Shown here: positions 50,512-58,791 of the stretch, piece by piece
Position numbering within the stretch: position 1 is the first letter of the stretch
Layout of the letters: each line of letters begins with the position of its first letter
From: JANMES01 sp038329865
GTDB taxonomy: Bacteria > Planctomycetota > Phycisphaerae > Tepidisphaerales > Tepidisphaeraceae
Length of the DNA: 64,000 nucleotides
Reading direction: 5' to 3'
Assembly: GCA_038329865.1 (NCBI GenBank)
Contig: JBBQNK010000021.1
Coordinates: 1-64,000 of the forward strand
Notes under the pieces: generated by a model
What the model saw: only the letters and a program-made list of their open reading frames with translations
Databases searched by the model: none
What the model was told of the DNA's origin: nothing
Program-made: the position numbers and the translations under genes

Positions 50512-51162
50512 ATGCGCGAGCGACCCGATCCCAATTTGCCCGATATGCGGACCGATTATGGCAGAGATGCGCTGCTCGAATCGGCCATGGCGGCTGATCC
50601 GATCGAGCAGTTTCGGCGGTGGTTTGCCGACGTCGATGCTGCGAAAATAGCCGAGCCGAACGCGATGACGCTGGCGACGGCATCGGCCGACGGTGTGCCG
50701 TCGGCGCGGATCGTATTGCTCAAGGGCATCGACGAATCCGGCTTCACGTTTTATACGAACTACGACAGCCGCAAGGCCGATGAGTTGGCGGCCAACCCGC
50801 GGGCGGCGCTGGTGTTTTTCTGGCAGCCGCTGGAGCGGTCGGTTCGGATCGAGGGGGCGGTGGAGCGGTTGGATCGCGAGACGTCGAAGACATATTTCGA
50901 TACGCGGCCGCGAAAGTCGCGAATCGCGGCTTCGATCTCGCGGCAGAGCCGGGTCGTGCCGTCGCGGAAAGTGCTCGAGCAGGAGTTCGAGCGGCTCGAT
51001 TCGCAATTCGGCGAAGATATTCCGCTGCCGGGGTTTTGGGGCGGATACCGCGTCGTACCGACGTCGATCGAATTCTGGCAGGGCCGGCGGTCGCGATTGC
51101 ACGATCGACTGCGGTATCGGCGAGAGGGCTCGGCGTGGATTCTGGAACGTCTTGCGCCGTAG
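50512..51162 (+). CDS. pdxH: Pyridoxamine/pyridoxine 5'-phosphate oxidase
   Basis: 216 residues, the family length. The N-terminal MRTDYGRDALLESAMAADPI leads to the FMN-binding split barrel (AMTLATASADGVPSARIVLL, GFTFYTNYDSRKADELAANP, ALVFFWQPLERSVRIEGAVE). The C-terminal dimerisation and substrate part follows (SRIAASISRQSRVVPSR, WGGYRVVPTSIEFWQGRRSR), ending WILERLAP as in PdxH. It oxidises PNP or PMP to pyridoxal 5'-phosphate with FMN and oxygen. Confidence 0.95.
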   Translation: MRERPDPNLPDMRTDYGRDALLESAMAADPIEQFRRWFADVDAAKIAEPNAMTLATASADGVPSARIVLLKGIDESGFTFYTNYDSRKADELAANPRAALVFFWQPLERSVRIEGAVERLDRETSKTYFDTRPRKSRIAASISRQSRVVPSRKVLEQEFERLDSQFGEDIPLPGFWGGYRVVPTSIEFWQGRRSRLHDRLRYRREGSAWILERLAP

Positions 51163-51176
51163 AAGAGCAGTGTGAG

Positions 51177-51246
51177 CCACAGGATTCGCAGAGCAATGAA
51201 ATTGAATTTCTACGAGTTCTCTCTGAGTCCTCCGTGATCTCTGTGG
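51177..51246. repeat. Degenerate intergenic hairpin (CTCTGTG-type units)
   Basis: CCACAGGATTCGCAGAG (51177-51193) partly complements CTCTGAGTCCTCCGTGATCTCTGTGG (51221-51246), with ATTGAATT strings flanking. It resembles the heptamer hairpins elsewhere in the window but is worn. It lies between pdxH and the phosphatase gene. Confidence 0.4.
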
Positions 51247-51281
51247 TAAAAATTGAATTCAAAACGAGCGGAAATGCAAAA

Positions 51282-51773
51282 ATGACTTCAAAGACAAAAC
51301 CGACCGTACTTTTCCTCTGCACCGGCAACTATTACCGCTCGCGCTTTGCTGAGATGTGGTTTAATCACCTGGCCGAGACGGCGGGGCTGGATTGGCGGGC
51401 GGAATCGCGCGGGTTGGCGATCGAGCGCGGCGTTAGTCTTGTCGGCCCGATCTCGCCGGCGACTGTTGCAGAACTGAAAAAGCTCGGCGTGAATCAGCCG
51501 GCGACGCATCGCGGCATGATGTCCTGCACCGCCGCTGATCTGCTCGCCGCCACGCACATTGTTGCGTTGAAAGAGGCGGAGCATCGGCCGCTGTTGAGCG
51601 AACGCCATCCGGGATGGGAGGATCGCGTGAAGTATTGGCACGTGCACGATCTGGATGCAGCCACCACGGAGCAGGCGCTCGGCGAGATCCGCAATTTAGT
51701 CGAGTCGTTCCTGTTCGAACTGCCGCGACCAGAGCCGATCGAAACACTCGCCGCGGCGGGGCAGTCGTTCTGA
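51282..51773 (+). CDS. Low-molecular-weight phosphotyrosine phosphatase-like protein
   Basis: 163 residues from ATG 51282. Longer in-frame starts cross pdxH and the repeat. The active-site P-loop Cys-x5-Arg appears as LCTGNYYRSRFAEM immediately after the first strand, as in LMW-PTP and arsenate reductase folds. SRGLAIERGV, ELKKLGV and CTAADLLAATHIVALKEAEH follow in place, and VKYWHVHDLDA holds the distal Asp. The bulky Tyr-Tyr in the loop is unusual. It may dephosphorylate proteins or small molecules, and the substrate is unknown. Confidence 0.85.
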   Translation: MTSKTKPTVLFLCTGNYYRSRFAEMWFNHLAETAGLDWRAESRGLAIERGVSLVGPISPATVAELKKLGVNQPATHRGMMSCTAADLLAATHIVALKEAEHRPLLSERHPGWEDRVKYWHVHDLDAATTEQALGEIRNLVESFLFELPRPEPIETLAAAGQSF

Positions 51774-51797
51774 AACGCACAAAATAGTTGAGACGCC

Positions 51798-52802
51798 ATG
51801 GACATCACCGAATCCCTGCCGTTCGAGATGTTGAAGAAAACCTGGCAGCCGGTTTGTATCAGCCGCGATTTGCCTGTCGGCGCGGTGAGGCACTACGTGC
51901 TGCTGGAGGTCGAGCTGGTGATCGCGCGCACGCCGGGCGGCCTGCTCGCTGCGAGAAACTCATGCCCGCACAAAGGCATGCGCCTCGAAAAAGGCTCGAT
52001 CATTGACGGCCAACTCCAGTGCGCCTACCACGGCTGGCGATTCGATCACACCGGGCAGTGCCTGAGCATTCCTTCGATTCTCGATGCAACCCCGGAGAAG
52101 AAAAAACTGGCATGCCTGAAGTCGTTTGGGGTTAAAGTGCGGTACGGCATGGTGTGGGTGAAGCTCGATCCGGCCGAGGCCGCACCGCTGCCGGATGTGC
52201 CGGAGTTCGAAGACACGAAGTGGACCTACCTGGTGGCCGACCCGATGCCGTTCGAAGCCGGCTTCCGGCGGGAGATCGAAAACTACCTCGACATGACGCA
52301 CTTCGCGTTCGCCCACTCCACCACGCTCGGCGCCGCCGCCACCGCAATCGTGCCGAACATGGACATTCGCACGTACGACAACGGCTTTGAAATGATCGCG
52401 CCGTTCCCGTCGCTTGCGGCCCCGAGCATCGAGCCGGGCAAGCTGCAGCAGGCGCACCTTCGCCGGCAGCGCTGCTACCTGCCGAACTTCACCACGATCC
52501 GCCAGACGTTTGAAGACGGCGACGAGCGTGTGCTCGTGCACATTCCCAGCCCGAACACGCGCGAGCGGTGCACGGTTTTCTGGTCACTGGCGATTTCCCC
52601 GAATTTCGCCGGCCCGCCGCCGGAGAAGCAGATCGAGTTTGCGGTGCAGGTTCTTGATGAAGACCGGCAGATGTGCGAGGCGCAGATGCCGCGGGAAGTG
52701 CCGATCAATCCCACCAGCGGCGGGTGGGGCGTGCTCGTCACGCCGGGCGATACGCTGGCCACCACGTTTCAGAAATCATTCCGGAAGTTCCTGTCAGCCT
52801 AG
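51798..52802 (+). CDS. Rieske-type aromatic ring-hydroxylating oxygenase alpha-like subunit
   Basis: 334 residues. The Rieske centre ligands are in SCPHKGMRLEKG and CAYHGWRFD (Cys-x-His and Cys-x2-His). The catalytic domain has the mononuclear iron site in IENYLDMTHFAFAH, with the bridging Asp and two His. The C-terminal half is the helix-grip fold. Single-component-like proteins of this size include vanillate, dicamba and choline/chlorophyllide-type oxygenases. No reductase gene is nearby. The substrate is unknown. Confidence 0.87.
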   Translation: MDITESLPFEMLKKTWQPVCISRDLPVGAVRHYVLLEVELVIARTPGGLLAARNSCPHKGMRLEKGSIIDGQLQCAYHGWRFDHTGQCLSIPSILDATPEKKKLACLKSFGVKVRYGMVWVKLDPAEAAPLPDVPEFEDTKWTYLVADPMPFEAGFRREIENYLDMTHFAFAHSTTLGAAATAIVPNMDIRTYDNGFEMIAPFPSLAAPSIEPGKLQQAHLRRQRCYLPNFTTIRQTFEDGDERVLVHIPSPNTRERCTVFWSLAISPNFAGPPPEKQIEFAVQVLDEDRQMCEAQMPREVPINPTSGGWGVLVTPGDTLATTFQKSFRKFLSA

Positions 52803-52943
52803 CGCCGAAAAGCGATCGGATTGTGCCCTGAGACATTTATCCACTGCAATTTGACTTGAACCGCGCGCGCGCTCGGATATAGTACCGCAGTCCAAGTTCC
52901 GCCGATCAGGATGATCGGCCCTCGCGATCCAAGGATGGATGAC

Positions 52944-54188
52944 ATGCGAACGCTTCCTCGTTTTACGATCGGCCTGCTGCTCAGCTCGACGCTGCTTGGC
53001 TGTTCCACGCCGGCGCCGAAGCCGATTACGCGTACCGAGCCCAAGTTTTCCAATCGCACGGAATCGAATGATCCGTCCGCCGCCGGCGCGGAAATGAAAC
53101 CGCTCACGCCGGGTGATGACGGCGCGACGACAACGGCCTCGCTATTGGCTCAGAAGCTGGCGGCCTACTCGAACGAGATGTCGCCGCGGATTCGCGATCG
53201 CGCTGAGCGCAAAAAGCTCAATGCCGTTGGCTCGGGCGGATCTGCCGCCGGCACGCCCGCGCCGGCGGCGCAGCCGTCAGACGTGGTGTGGGCGGGATCG
53301 AACGGGTTGACGCTGTCGCCGTCATCGACTGACGCTGCGAGTTCGGCATCGGTCTTGCCCGCGGTGGATTCGGCGAGCGTTTCGCAGAATCAGCAGATCG
53401 CCCTGGCGTCGCCCGCGCGCCATAAGTCCGCTGACGTGCCGCAGATCGTCCCGGAAGGCGAGGACCTTCTCGCCCCCACCGGCCCGCACGATCCGCCGCC
53501 GGATACGGACGCGCTGCTCCAGCAACTCACCGGCAAAATCCGCGACAACCCCAGGGACCTCGCCGCTCAGCTCGATTACCAGCTCATACAATTCCTGCGC
53601 GGCGAACAGGTGCCGCAGATGAAATCCATCACCGGCCTGCCGAGTGAAGACCGCGAAGTCCTCACGGCGCTGCTCGACGGGCTGAGCAACTTCCGCAGCA
53701 ACGTCCGCAACGACAGCAACCAGATGCTCAGCCAGAAAATCCGCCCGCTGGTAGAAATGGCCGACCGCCTGCGTGGGCAGGCCGACCTCACGCTGCCCAA
53801 CGCCGCGCTTTGCACCCGCGTTGACGGTTACGGCGTGTACGATCCAATTGCGCCGGCGCGATTTTCTGCCGGCAAGGATCATCCGGTCATTGTTTACTGC
53901 GAAGTGGAGAATTTCGCCTCGCTCATGAACGAGAAAAAGCTCTGGGAAACCAAGCTCTCCAACGAAGTGATCCTGTATACCGAAACCGGCATGGTGGCCT
54001 GGAGCGACAAGAGCAAATCAATCGTCGACCAATCCCGCAACCGCCGGCATGACTTCTTCATCGTGAAGAAAACCAAGCTGCCGAACACGCTGCAGATCGG
54101 GCGGTATATTTTGAAGATCAGCGTGACCGACCAGCAATCCAACCGGGTCGCCGAGACGACGATCCCCGTCACGATTACGGCCGAATAG
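52944..54188 (+). CDS. Lipoprotein of unknown function
   Basis: 414 residues from ATG 52944 (AAGG about seven nt upstream). Nearby in-frame ATG 52935 and 52911 are weaker. The signal sequence ends in the lipobox LLGCSTP (Cys at about residue 20). A long low-complexity Ala/Ser/Pro/Thr region (about 25-190) is followed by a helical part (LLQQLTGKIRDNPRDLAAQL) and a C-terminal beta-rich domain (VIVYCEVENFASLMN, ILYTETGMVAWSDKS, YILKISVTDQQSNRVAETTI). It is probably periplasmic, with no family recognised. Confidence 0.75.
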   Translation: MRTLPRFTIGLLLSSTLLGCSTPAPKPITRTEPKFSNRTESNDPSAAGAEMKPLTPGDDGATTTASLLAQKLAAYSNEMSPRIRDRAERKKLNAVGSGGSAAGTPAPAAQPSDVVWAGSNGLTLSPSSTDAASSASVLPAVDSASVSQNQQIALASPARHKSADVPQIVPEGEDLLAPTGPHDPPPDTDALLQQLTGKIRDNPRDLAAQLDYQLIQFLRGEQVPQMKSITGLPSEDREVLTALLDGLSNFRSNVRNDSNQMLSQKIRPLVEMADRLRGQADLTLPNAALCTRVDGYGVYDPIAPARFSAGKDHPVIVYCEVENFASLMNEKKLWETKLSNEVILYTETGMVAWSDKSKSIVDQSRNRRHDFFIVKKTKLPNTLQIGRYILKISVTDQQSNRVAETTIPVTITAE

Positions 54189-54287
54189 GGCGGTTTTCGC
54201 TTCGTCCAATACAGTTTGTGCATCGAAATAATCAACGCGATGACGGCGCTGTGTGCGGCGCTTTGCATCTGTGCGAAGCATTCTACA

Positions 54288-56102
54288 ATGGTGTTCATGC
54301 CCGGACGCTCGTGTTCATCCGTCGTGCTGCTTTTGGGCAGCGTTCTCTTCATCGGCTGCGCTCCGAAACCAGCGGCGCACCCGACGCCGCAAGCGACGTT
54401 GACGTACTTGGCGTCCGACGCGTTGGACGGTCGCGGTGTGGAGACGGCGGGGCTTAATTCGGCGGCGGACTACATTGCGGGGCAGTTTCGCGACGACGGC
54501 CTCAAGCCATTTGCCGGCGAGCCGGCGTACTTTCAGCCCTTTGAGTTTCCGTTCGTGACGACCGTCGATCCTTCGACCGAACTGCGCATCAATGATAGCC
54601 CGGCCGGTCGCGATCAGTCGTATCGGCCGCTCAGCGTTTCCGGCGAAGGCGCCTTTAGCGCGCCGCTCGTGTTCGCGGGTTATGGCATTACCGCGGCGGA
54701 CCCGTCGTACGACGACTACGCGGGAATCGACGTCAAAGGCAAAGCAGTGCTCCTCCTGCGCGCCGAGCCGCGCGATAAATCCGGCAACAGCGTGTTCGGC
54801 AAATCGAAAAACTTTTCCGATCACGCCACGTTCGTCACCAAGGTCAAAAATGCCCAGGACCACGGTGCCGTCGCCGTGCTGATTTGCGACCCGGCGGGCA
54901 AAACCCTGATTCCATTTACCGCCGGGCCGTCGAACGGAATTGTAATTCCCGTGCTGGCCGTGAGCCGCTCAGTGGCCGACGCCTGGCTGGCGCAAGGCGG
55001 TGAGCCCGATAGCGCCGCTACAAAATCGCAGATCGATTCCACGCTTCACCCGGCTTCGCGGGCGATCGAGGGCGTCTCGATCAGCGGTAACGTGAAGCTG
55101 ATCCGCAAAATCGGGCATGTGAAGAACGTGGTCGCCTTTTTCCCAGCAAACGGGCCGGGGGCGGAAGAGTACGTCGTTGTCGGGGCGCACTACGATCACC
55201 TGGGCAAAAGTAAGGGCGAGAAACCGAGCATCTATCACGGCGCCGACGACAACGCCTCCGGCACGACGGCGCTGCTCGAAGTCGCCAAGCGCATCACCGA
55301 CGGCCCGCCGCTCAAGCGGTCGATCATTTTCGTTGCGTTCTCGGCTGAGGAAGAAGGGCTGATCGGATCGGATTATTTCGTCAAGCATCCGCCGGTGCCG
55401 CTGGAGAAGATCGTCGCGATGCTGAACCTCGACATGGTCGGCCGGGTGCGGAACGAGACGATTTACGTGGCCGGTGGCGGAACAGCGGCGGGGTTTCATG
55501 ATCTGATCAAGCGGGTGGATGATGCCTCGCCGCTTTCGATCAAGAGCATGGGCGAAGGCGGGCTCGGGCCGAGCGATCACATGAGCTTTGCACTGAAGAA
55601 GATTCCGATTCTTTTCCTGTTCAGCGGCCTGCACGCGGATTACCACCGACCGACGGACACGGCCGACAAAATCAACTTCGCCGGGATCTCAGAAGTTGCG
55701 GCGCTGGCGGAAAAGATGGTCGATGAGCTGGCCGTTTTGCCGCGGCAAACGTACGTGAGCGCGGCCGACGCGTCGCAGGAAAACGTGAGCATCGGCTACA
55801 CCGGCCCGGGCCCGGGCGGCGGGCGGCGGGTGACACTCGGCGTTATCCCGGACTATACTACCGGCGACGACGTCACCGGCGTTCGCATCACCGACACGAT
55901 TCCTGAGTCGCCCGCGAACAAGGGCGGCCTGCTGGGCGGCGATGTGATCGTGAAACTCGGCGAGACGAAGATTGAATCGCTCGAGGGCTTGTCGGCCGCT
56001 TTGCAAACCGCCGAGGCGAGTAAGCCGACGACGGTGACGGTGTTGCGAAACGGCAAGCGCGTAGAATTGCCGGTGACGCTTATCGAGAAAATCGTGCCGT
56101 GA
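54288..56102 (+). CDS. M28 family aminopeptidase lipoprotein with PA and PDZ domains
   Basis: 604 residues from ATG 54288 (ATG 54297 is equally possible). A lipoprotein signal ends in LFIGCAPK. A PA domain lies within about 120-240. The M28 peptidase follows with its five zinc ligands: His in VVGAHYDHLG, bridging Asp in HGADDNASG, Glu-Glu in FSAEEEGLIGS, Asp in LNLDMVGR, and His in DYHRPTDTADK. A C-terminal PDZ domain is seen in DTIPESPANKGGLLGGDVIV. It is probably an outer- or inner-membrane-attached peptidase that trims peptides in the periplasm. Confidence 0.9.
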   Translation: MVFMPGRSCSSVVLLLGSVLFIGCAPKPAAHPTPQATLTYLASDALDGRGVETAGLNSAADYIAGQFRDDGLKPFAGEPAYFQPFEFPFVTTVDPSTELRINDSPAGRDQSYRPLSVSGEGAFSAPLVFAGYGITAADPSYDDYAGIDVKGKAVLLLRAEPRDKSGNSVFGKSKNFSDHATFVTKVKNAQDHGAVAVLICDPAGKTLIPFTAGPSNGIVIPVLAVSRSVADAWLAQGGEPDSAATKSQIDSTLHPASRAIEGVSISGNVKLIRKIGHVKNVVAFFPANGPGAEEYVVVGAHYDHLGKSKGEKPSIYHGADDNASGTTALLEVAKRITDGPPLKRSIIFVAFSAEEEGLIGSDYFVKHPPVPLEKIVAMLNLDMVGRVRNETIYVAGGGTAAGFHDLIKRVDDASPLSIKSMGEGGLGPSDHMSFALKKIPILFLFSGLHADYHRPTDTADKINFAGISEVAALAEKMVDELAVLPRQTYVSAADASQENVSIGYTGPGPGGGRRVTLGVIPDYTTGDDVTGVRITDTIPESPANKGGLLGGDVIVKLGETKIESLEGLSAALQTAEASKPTTVTVLRNGKRVELPVTLIEKIVP

Positions 56103-56169
56103 CCAGTCTTCAGCCTGTCACGAAGCGAGGTACGCCTCGATTCGTACTCGGGAGCGATTTGAAAAGAAG

Positions 56170-56195
56170 GCGGGCGAATGCGTACATCCGCCCGC
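56170..56195. repeat. Short GC-rich intergenic hairpin
   Basis: GCGGGCG (56170-56176) pairs with CGCCCGC (56189-56195), extended inside by ATG/CAT. A second small hairpin (GACAGGAATGTC) follows within 20 nt. There is no T-run, so it is more like a REP-type element than a terminator. Confidence 0.55.
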
Positions 56196-56244
56196 GACAG
56201 ACAGGAATGTCTTTCCTACTGGAAGTTCGGAGAGCAGATTCGCA

Positions 56245-56775
56245 ATGACCAAAACCGGCATCATCATCGTCGATCACGGCTCACGACGGCCCGAGAGCAA
56301 TCAAATGCTAGAAGAAGTCGCGCGCCTCTTCGGCGAGCGGTTCCGCCAAACGCACGAGATCGTCGAGCCGGCCCACATGGAGATATGCGAGCCGTCAATC
56401 GCTTCCGCGTATGCCTCGTGCGTAAAGCGTGGGGCGGGCCGAGTGATGGTCGTGCCGTTTTTCCTCGGGCCGGGTAAGCACTGGACGAAGGACATCCCCG
56501 CGCTCGCCGCAGCCGCGGCGGCGGAGTTTCCGGGCACGAGCTATCATGTCGCGATGCCGCTGGGGATCGATGATTTGATTCTCGACCTGCTGAACAAGCG
56601 GGCCAGCTTCTGCGAAGTAAACGGCTTTCTCTGCGACAGCTGCCGTGGCACGATTCGCAGCGGCGAAGCCGGCGTTACGCTTCCGCTGGCAACCCTGACA
56701 GAGAACAAAAAATCAGCGCTCTGTTCGACGTGCCCCTTCCAAGGCCAGCCGATTCCCGAGCCTGCAATGAAGTAG
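56245..56775 (+). CDS. cbiX: CbiX/SirB-type chelatase with C-terminal cysteine cluster
   Basis: 176 residues. The short CbiX fold starts with GIIIVDHGSRRPESNQMLEE (metal-binding His in VDHGS), then HMEICEPSIASAYASCVKRG, VVPFFLGPGKHWTKDIP (second His) and MPLGIDDLILDLLNKR. The last 45 residues hold two Cys pairs (CDSCRGT and CSTCPFQ) that could bind an iron-sulfur cluster or zinc, as in extended SirB proteins. It would insert cobalt or iron into sirohydrochlorin or related rings. No other tetrapyrrole gene is nearby, so the product remains inferred. Confidence 0.85.
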   Translation: MTKTGIIIVDHGSRRPESNQMLEEVARLFGERFRQTHEIVEPAHMEICEPSIASAYASCVKRGAGRVMVVPFFLGPGKHWTKDIPALAAAAAAEFPGTSYHVAMPLGIDDLILDLLNKRASFCEVNGFLCDSCRGTIRSGEAGVTLPLATLTENKKSALCSTCPFQGQPIPEPAMK

Positions 56776-56904
56776 CCGCTACGTTTTCCGGAGCGCCGAA
56801 TCGCAATTCCCCCTCCCAATTCGGATTCAGAAGTTTTCACTCAAGCGGTAGGGCACCATCGCGCCGGCCGGCTTCAAGAGGCGGAGACGCTTTATCGGCA
56901 GGTT

Positions 56905-58791
56905 TTGCAACAACTGCCGGACCATGCAGACGCGCTGCATTACCTGGGTGTGATCGTTCACCAGTTCGGCCAACCCGCGAAGGCGGCGGAGTTCATTCAG
57001 CGATCGCTCATAGTCAAACCGAGCAACGCGACGGCCCACAACAATCTCGGAAACGCGCTGCGCGATCTGGGCCGTGCGAAAGACGCTTATACGTCGTACC
57101 GGCGTGCCGTCGCGCTCAAGCCTGATTTCGCTGGTGCGTACAGCAATATGGGGAACGTCCAGAAAGATCACGGCCGACTCGAGGAGGCCATCTCGCTATA
57201 CCGAACGGCCGTTGATTTCGATCCGAATTATGCCCAAGCCCATTGCAACCTCGGCAATGCGCTGCGTGAGGCGAGCGCGTTGGAAGAATCCGCTGCGGCA
57301 TGCCGTCGCGCGATTGCGATTCAGCCGGAATTTGCCGAAGCATACAACAACCTCGGCAACGCGTTGCGCGATCAGAAATTGCCGGACGAAGCGGCCGATG
57401 CGTATCGACGGGCGATCGAGATTCAACGCAACCTGGCCGAGGCGCACAACAATTTGGGCGACGTACTGAAAGACGTCGGTCGCCTAGATGACGCGCTTGC
57501 CGAATTTCGAACGGCCATTCAACTTCGGCCCAACTATGCGGAAGCGCACAGCAACCTGCTGTATGCGCTGCATTTTCACCCGACAATGAGCGCCGAGAAG
57601 ATCGCCGACGAGCACCGCCGGTGGAACGCGGAGCAGGCCGAGCCGTTTCGCGCAGCAGCTCGCGCGCACGATAATGACCCATCGCCCGAACGCCGCCTGC
57701 GGATCGGCTACGTCTCCCCCGATTTTCGCGACCACTGCCAGGCTTTTTTCATGCTCCCGCTCCTCGCCGGCCATAAGCGGCGAGATGAAGTCGATGTGAT
57801 CTGCTATTCCGACGTGCTGCGCCCCGACGCGCGGACCGAAGAATTGAAGCAACTGGCCACGGCATGGCGGCCGATCGTCGGGCAGTCCGATGCGCAGTTG
57901 GCGGAACTCATTCGCGCCGACGGGATCGACTTACTCGTGGATTTAACGATGCACATGGCCCGCAATCGGCTGCTCGCATTCGCGCGCCGGCCGGCGCCGG
58001 TGCAGGTGACGTGGCTGGCTTATCCCGCGAGCACCGGGCTAACCGCGATCGACTATCGACTGAGCGATTCGCATTTCGATCCGCCCGGGACAGATGAGTC
58101 GATCTACAGCGAGAAGACGATCCGCCTGCCGGAGACGTTCTGGTGCTACGCTCCGTTCGATGGCGAGGATCTTCCTCTAAATCCGCCGCCGGCGATGGAG
58201 AGCGGGGCGATCACGTTCGGCTGCTTGAACAATCCGTGCAAATTCAATCTCCCGCTTCTCAAGCTTTGGGCGAAAGTGCTTCATCGCGTGACAAATGCTC
58301 GCTTGATGCTGCTGGCTCCATCCGCCGACCACCGCCGGCGAATTCTCGCGGGGTTTACGTCGGAACAGATCGATCCATCGCGGATCGAATTCGTCCCATA
58401 CCAACCGCGCCCGGCGTATTTGCAGTTGTACAACCGCATCGATATCGGCCTGGACAGTTTTCCATACAACGGCCACACCACCAGCCTCGATTCATACTGG
58501 ATGGGCGTGCCCGTCGTGACTCGTGTGGGCGAGCGGGCCGTTTCACGCGGGGGATTGAGCCAGCTTTCGAATCTCGGGCTCACCGAGTTGGCGGCGAGCA
58601 CCGACGCGGAATTTGTATCGATCGCGACCCGATTAGCGAACGATTTGCCAAGGCTATCGCTTTTGCGATCGACGCTGCGCGACCGGATGCTGCGATCGCC
58701 ATTGATGGACGCAGCCAGGTTCACTGGCCATATCGAAAATACCTTCCGGGAGATGTTCCGAACGTGGTGCGTACAGGGCGGCCGCGGTTAG
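56905..58791 (+). CDS. TPR protein with O-GlcNAc-transferase-like (SPINDLY) domain
   Basis: 628 residues from TTG 56905, but TPR-like sequence extends upstream to about 56,840 (AGRLQEAETLYRQVLQQLPD crosses the TTG), so the true start is probably earlier. No ATG, GTG or TTG exists there, and the frame is open back to the cbiX stop. About six TPRs (to about residue 225) precede a GT41-type domain: LRIGYVSPDFRDHC, VQVTWLAYPASTGLTAIDYR, AITFGCLNNPCKFN, IDIGLDSFPYNGHTTSLDSY and MGVPVVTRVG. Such enzymes transfer GlcNAc or another sugar to proteins. Donor and targets are unknown. Confidence 0.85.
   Translation: MQQLPDHADALHYLGVIVHQFGQPAKAAEFIQRSLIVKPSNATAHNNLGNALRDLGRAKDAYTSYRRAVALKPDFAGAYSNMGNVQKDHGRLEEAISLYRTAVDFDPNYAQAHCNLGNALREASALEESAAACRRAIAIQPEFAEAYNNLGNALRDQKLPDEAADAYRRAIEIQRNLAEAHNNLGDVLKDVGRLDDALAEFRTAIQLRPNYAEAHSNLLYALHFHPTMSAEKIADEHRRWNAEQAEPFRAAARAHDNDPSPERRLRIGYVSPDFRDHCQAFFMLPLLAGHKRRDEVDVICYSDVLRPDARTEELKQLATAWRPIVGQSDAQLAELIRADGIDLLVDLTMHMARNRLLAFARRPAPVQVTWLAYPASTGLTAIDYRLSDSHFDPPGTDESIYSEKTIRLPETFWCYAPFDGEDLPLNPPPAMESGAITFGCLNNPCKFNLPLLKLWAKVLHRVTNARLMLLAPSADHRRRILAGFTSEQIDPSRIEFVPYQPRPAYLQLYNRIDIGLDSFPYNGHTTSLDSYWMGVPVVTRVGERAVSRGGLSQLSNLGLTELAASTDAEFVSIATRLANDLPRLSLLRSTLRDRMLRSPLMDAARFTGHIENTFREMFRTWCVQGGRG

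Noticed and set aside
52911..52943. Earlier start for the lipoprotein gene
   Set aside because: It would place charged residues ahead of the lipoprotein signal. The ATG at 52944 begins a normal signal sequence with a spaced AAGG.
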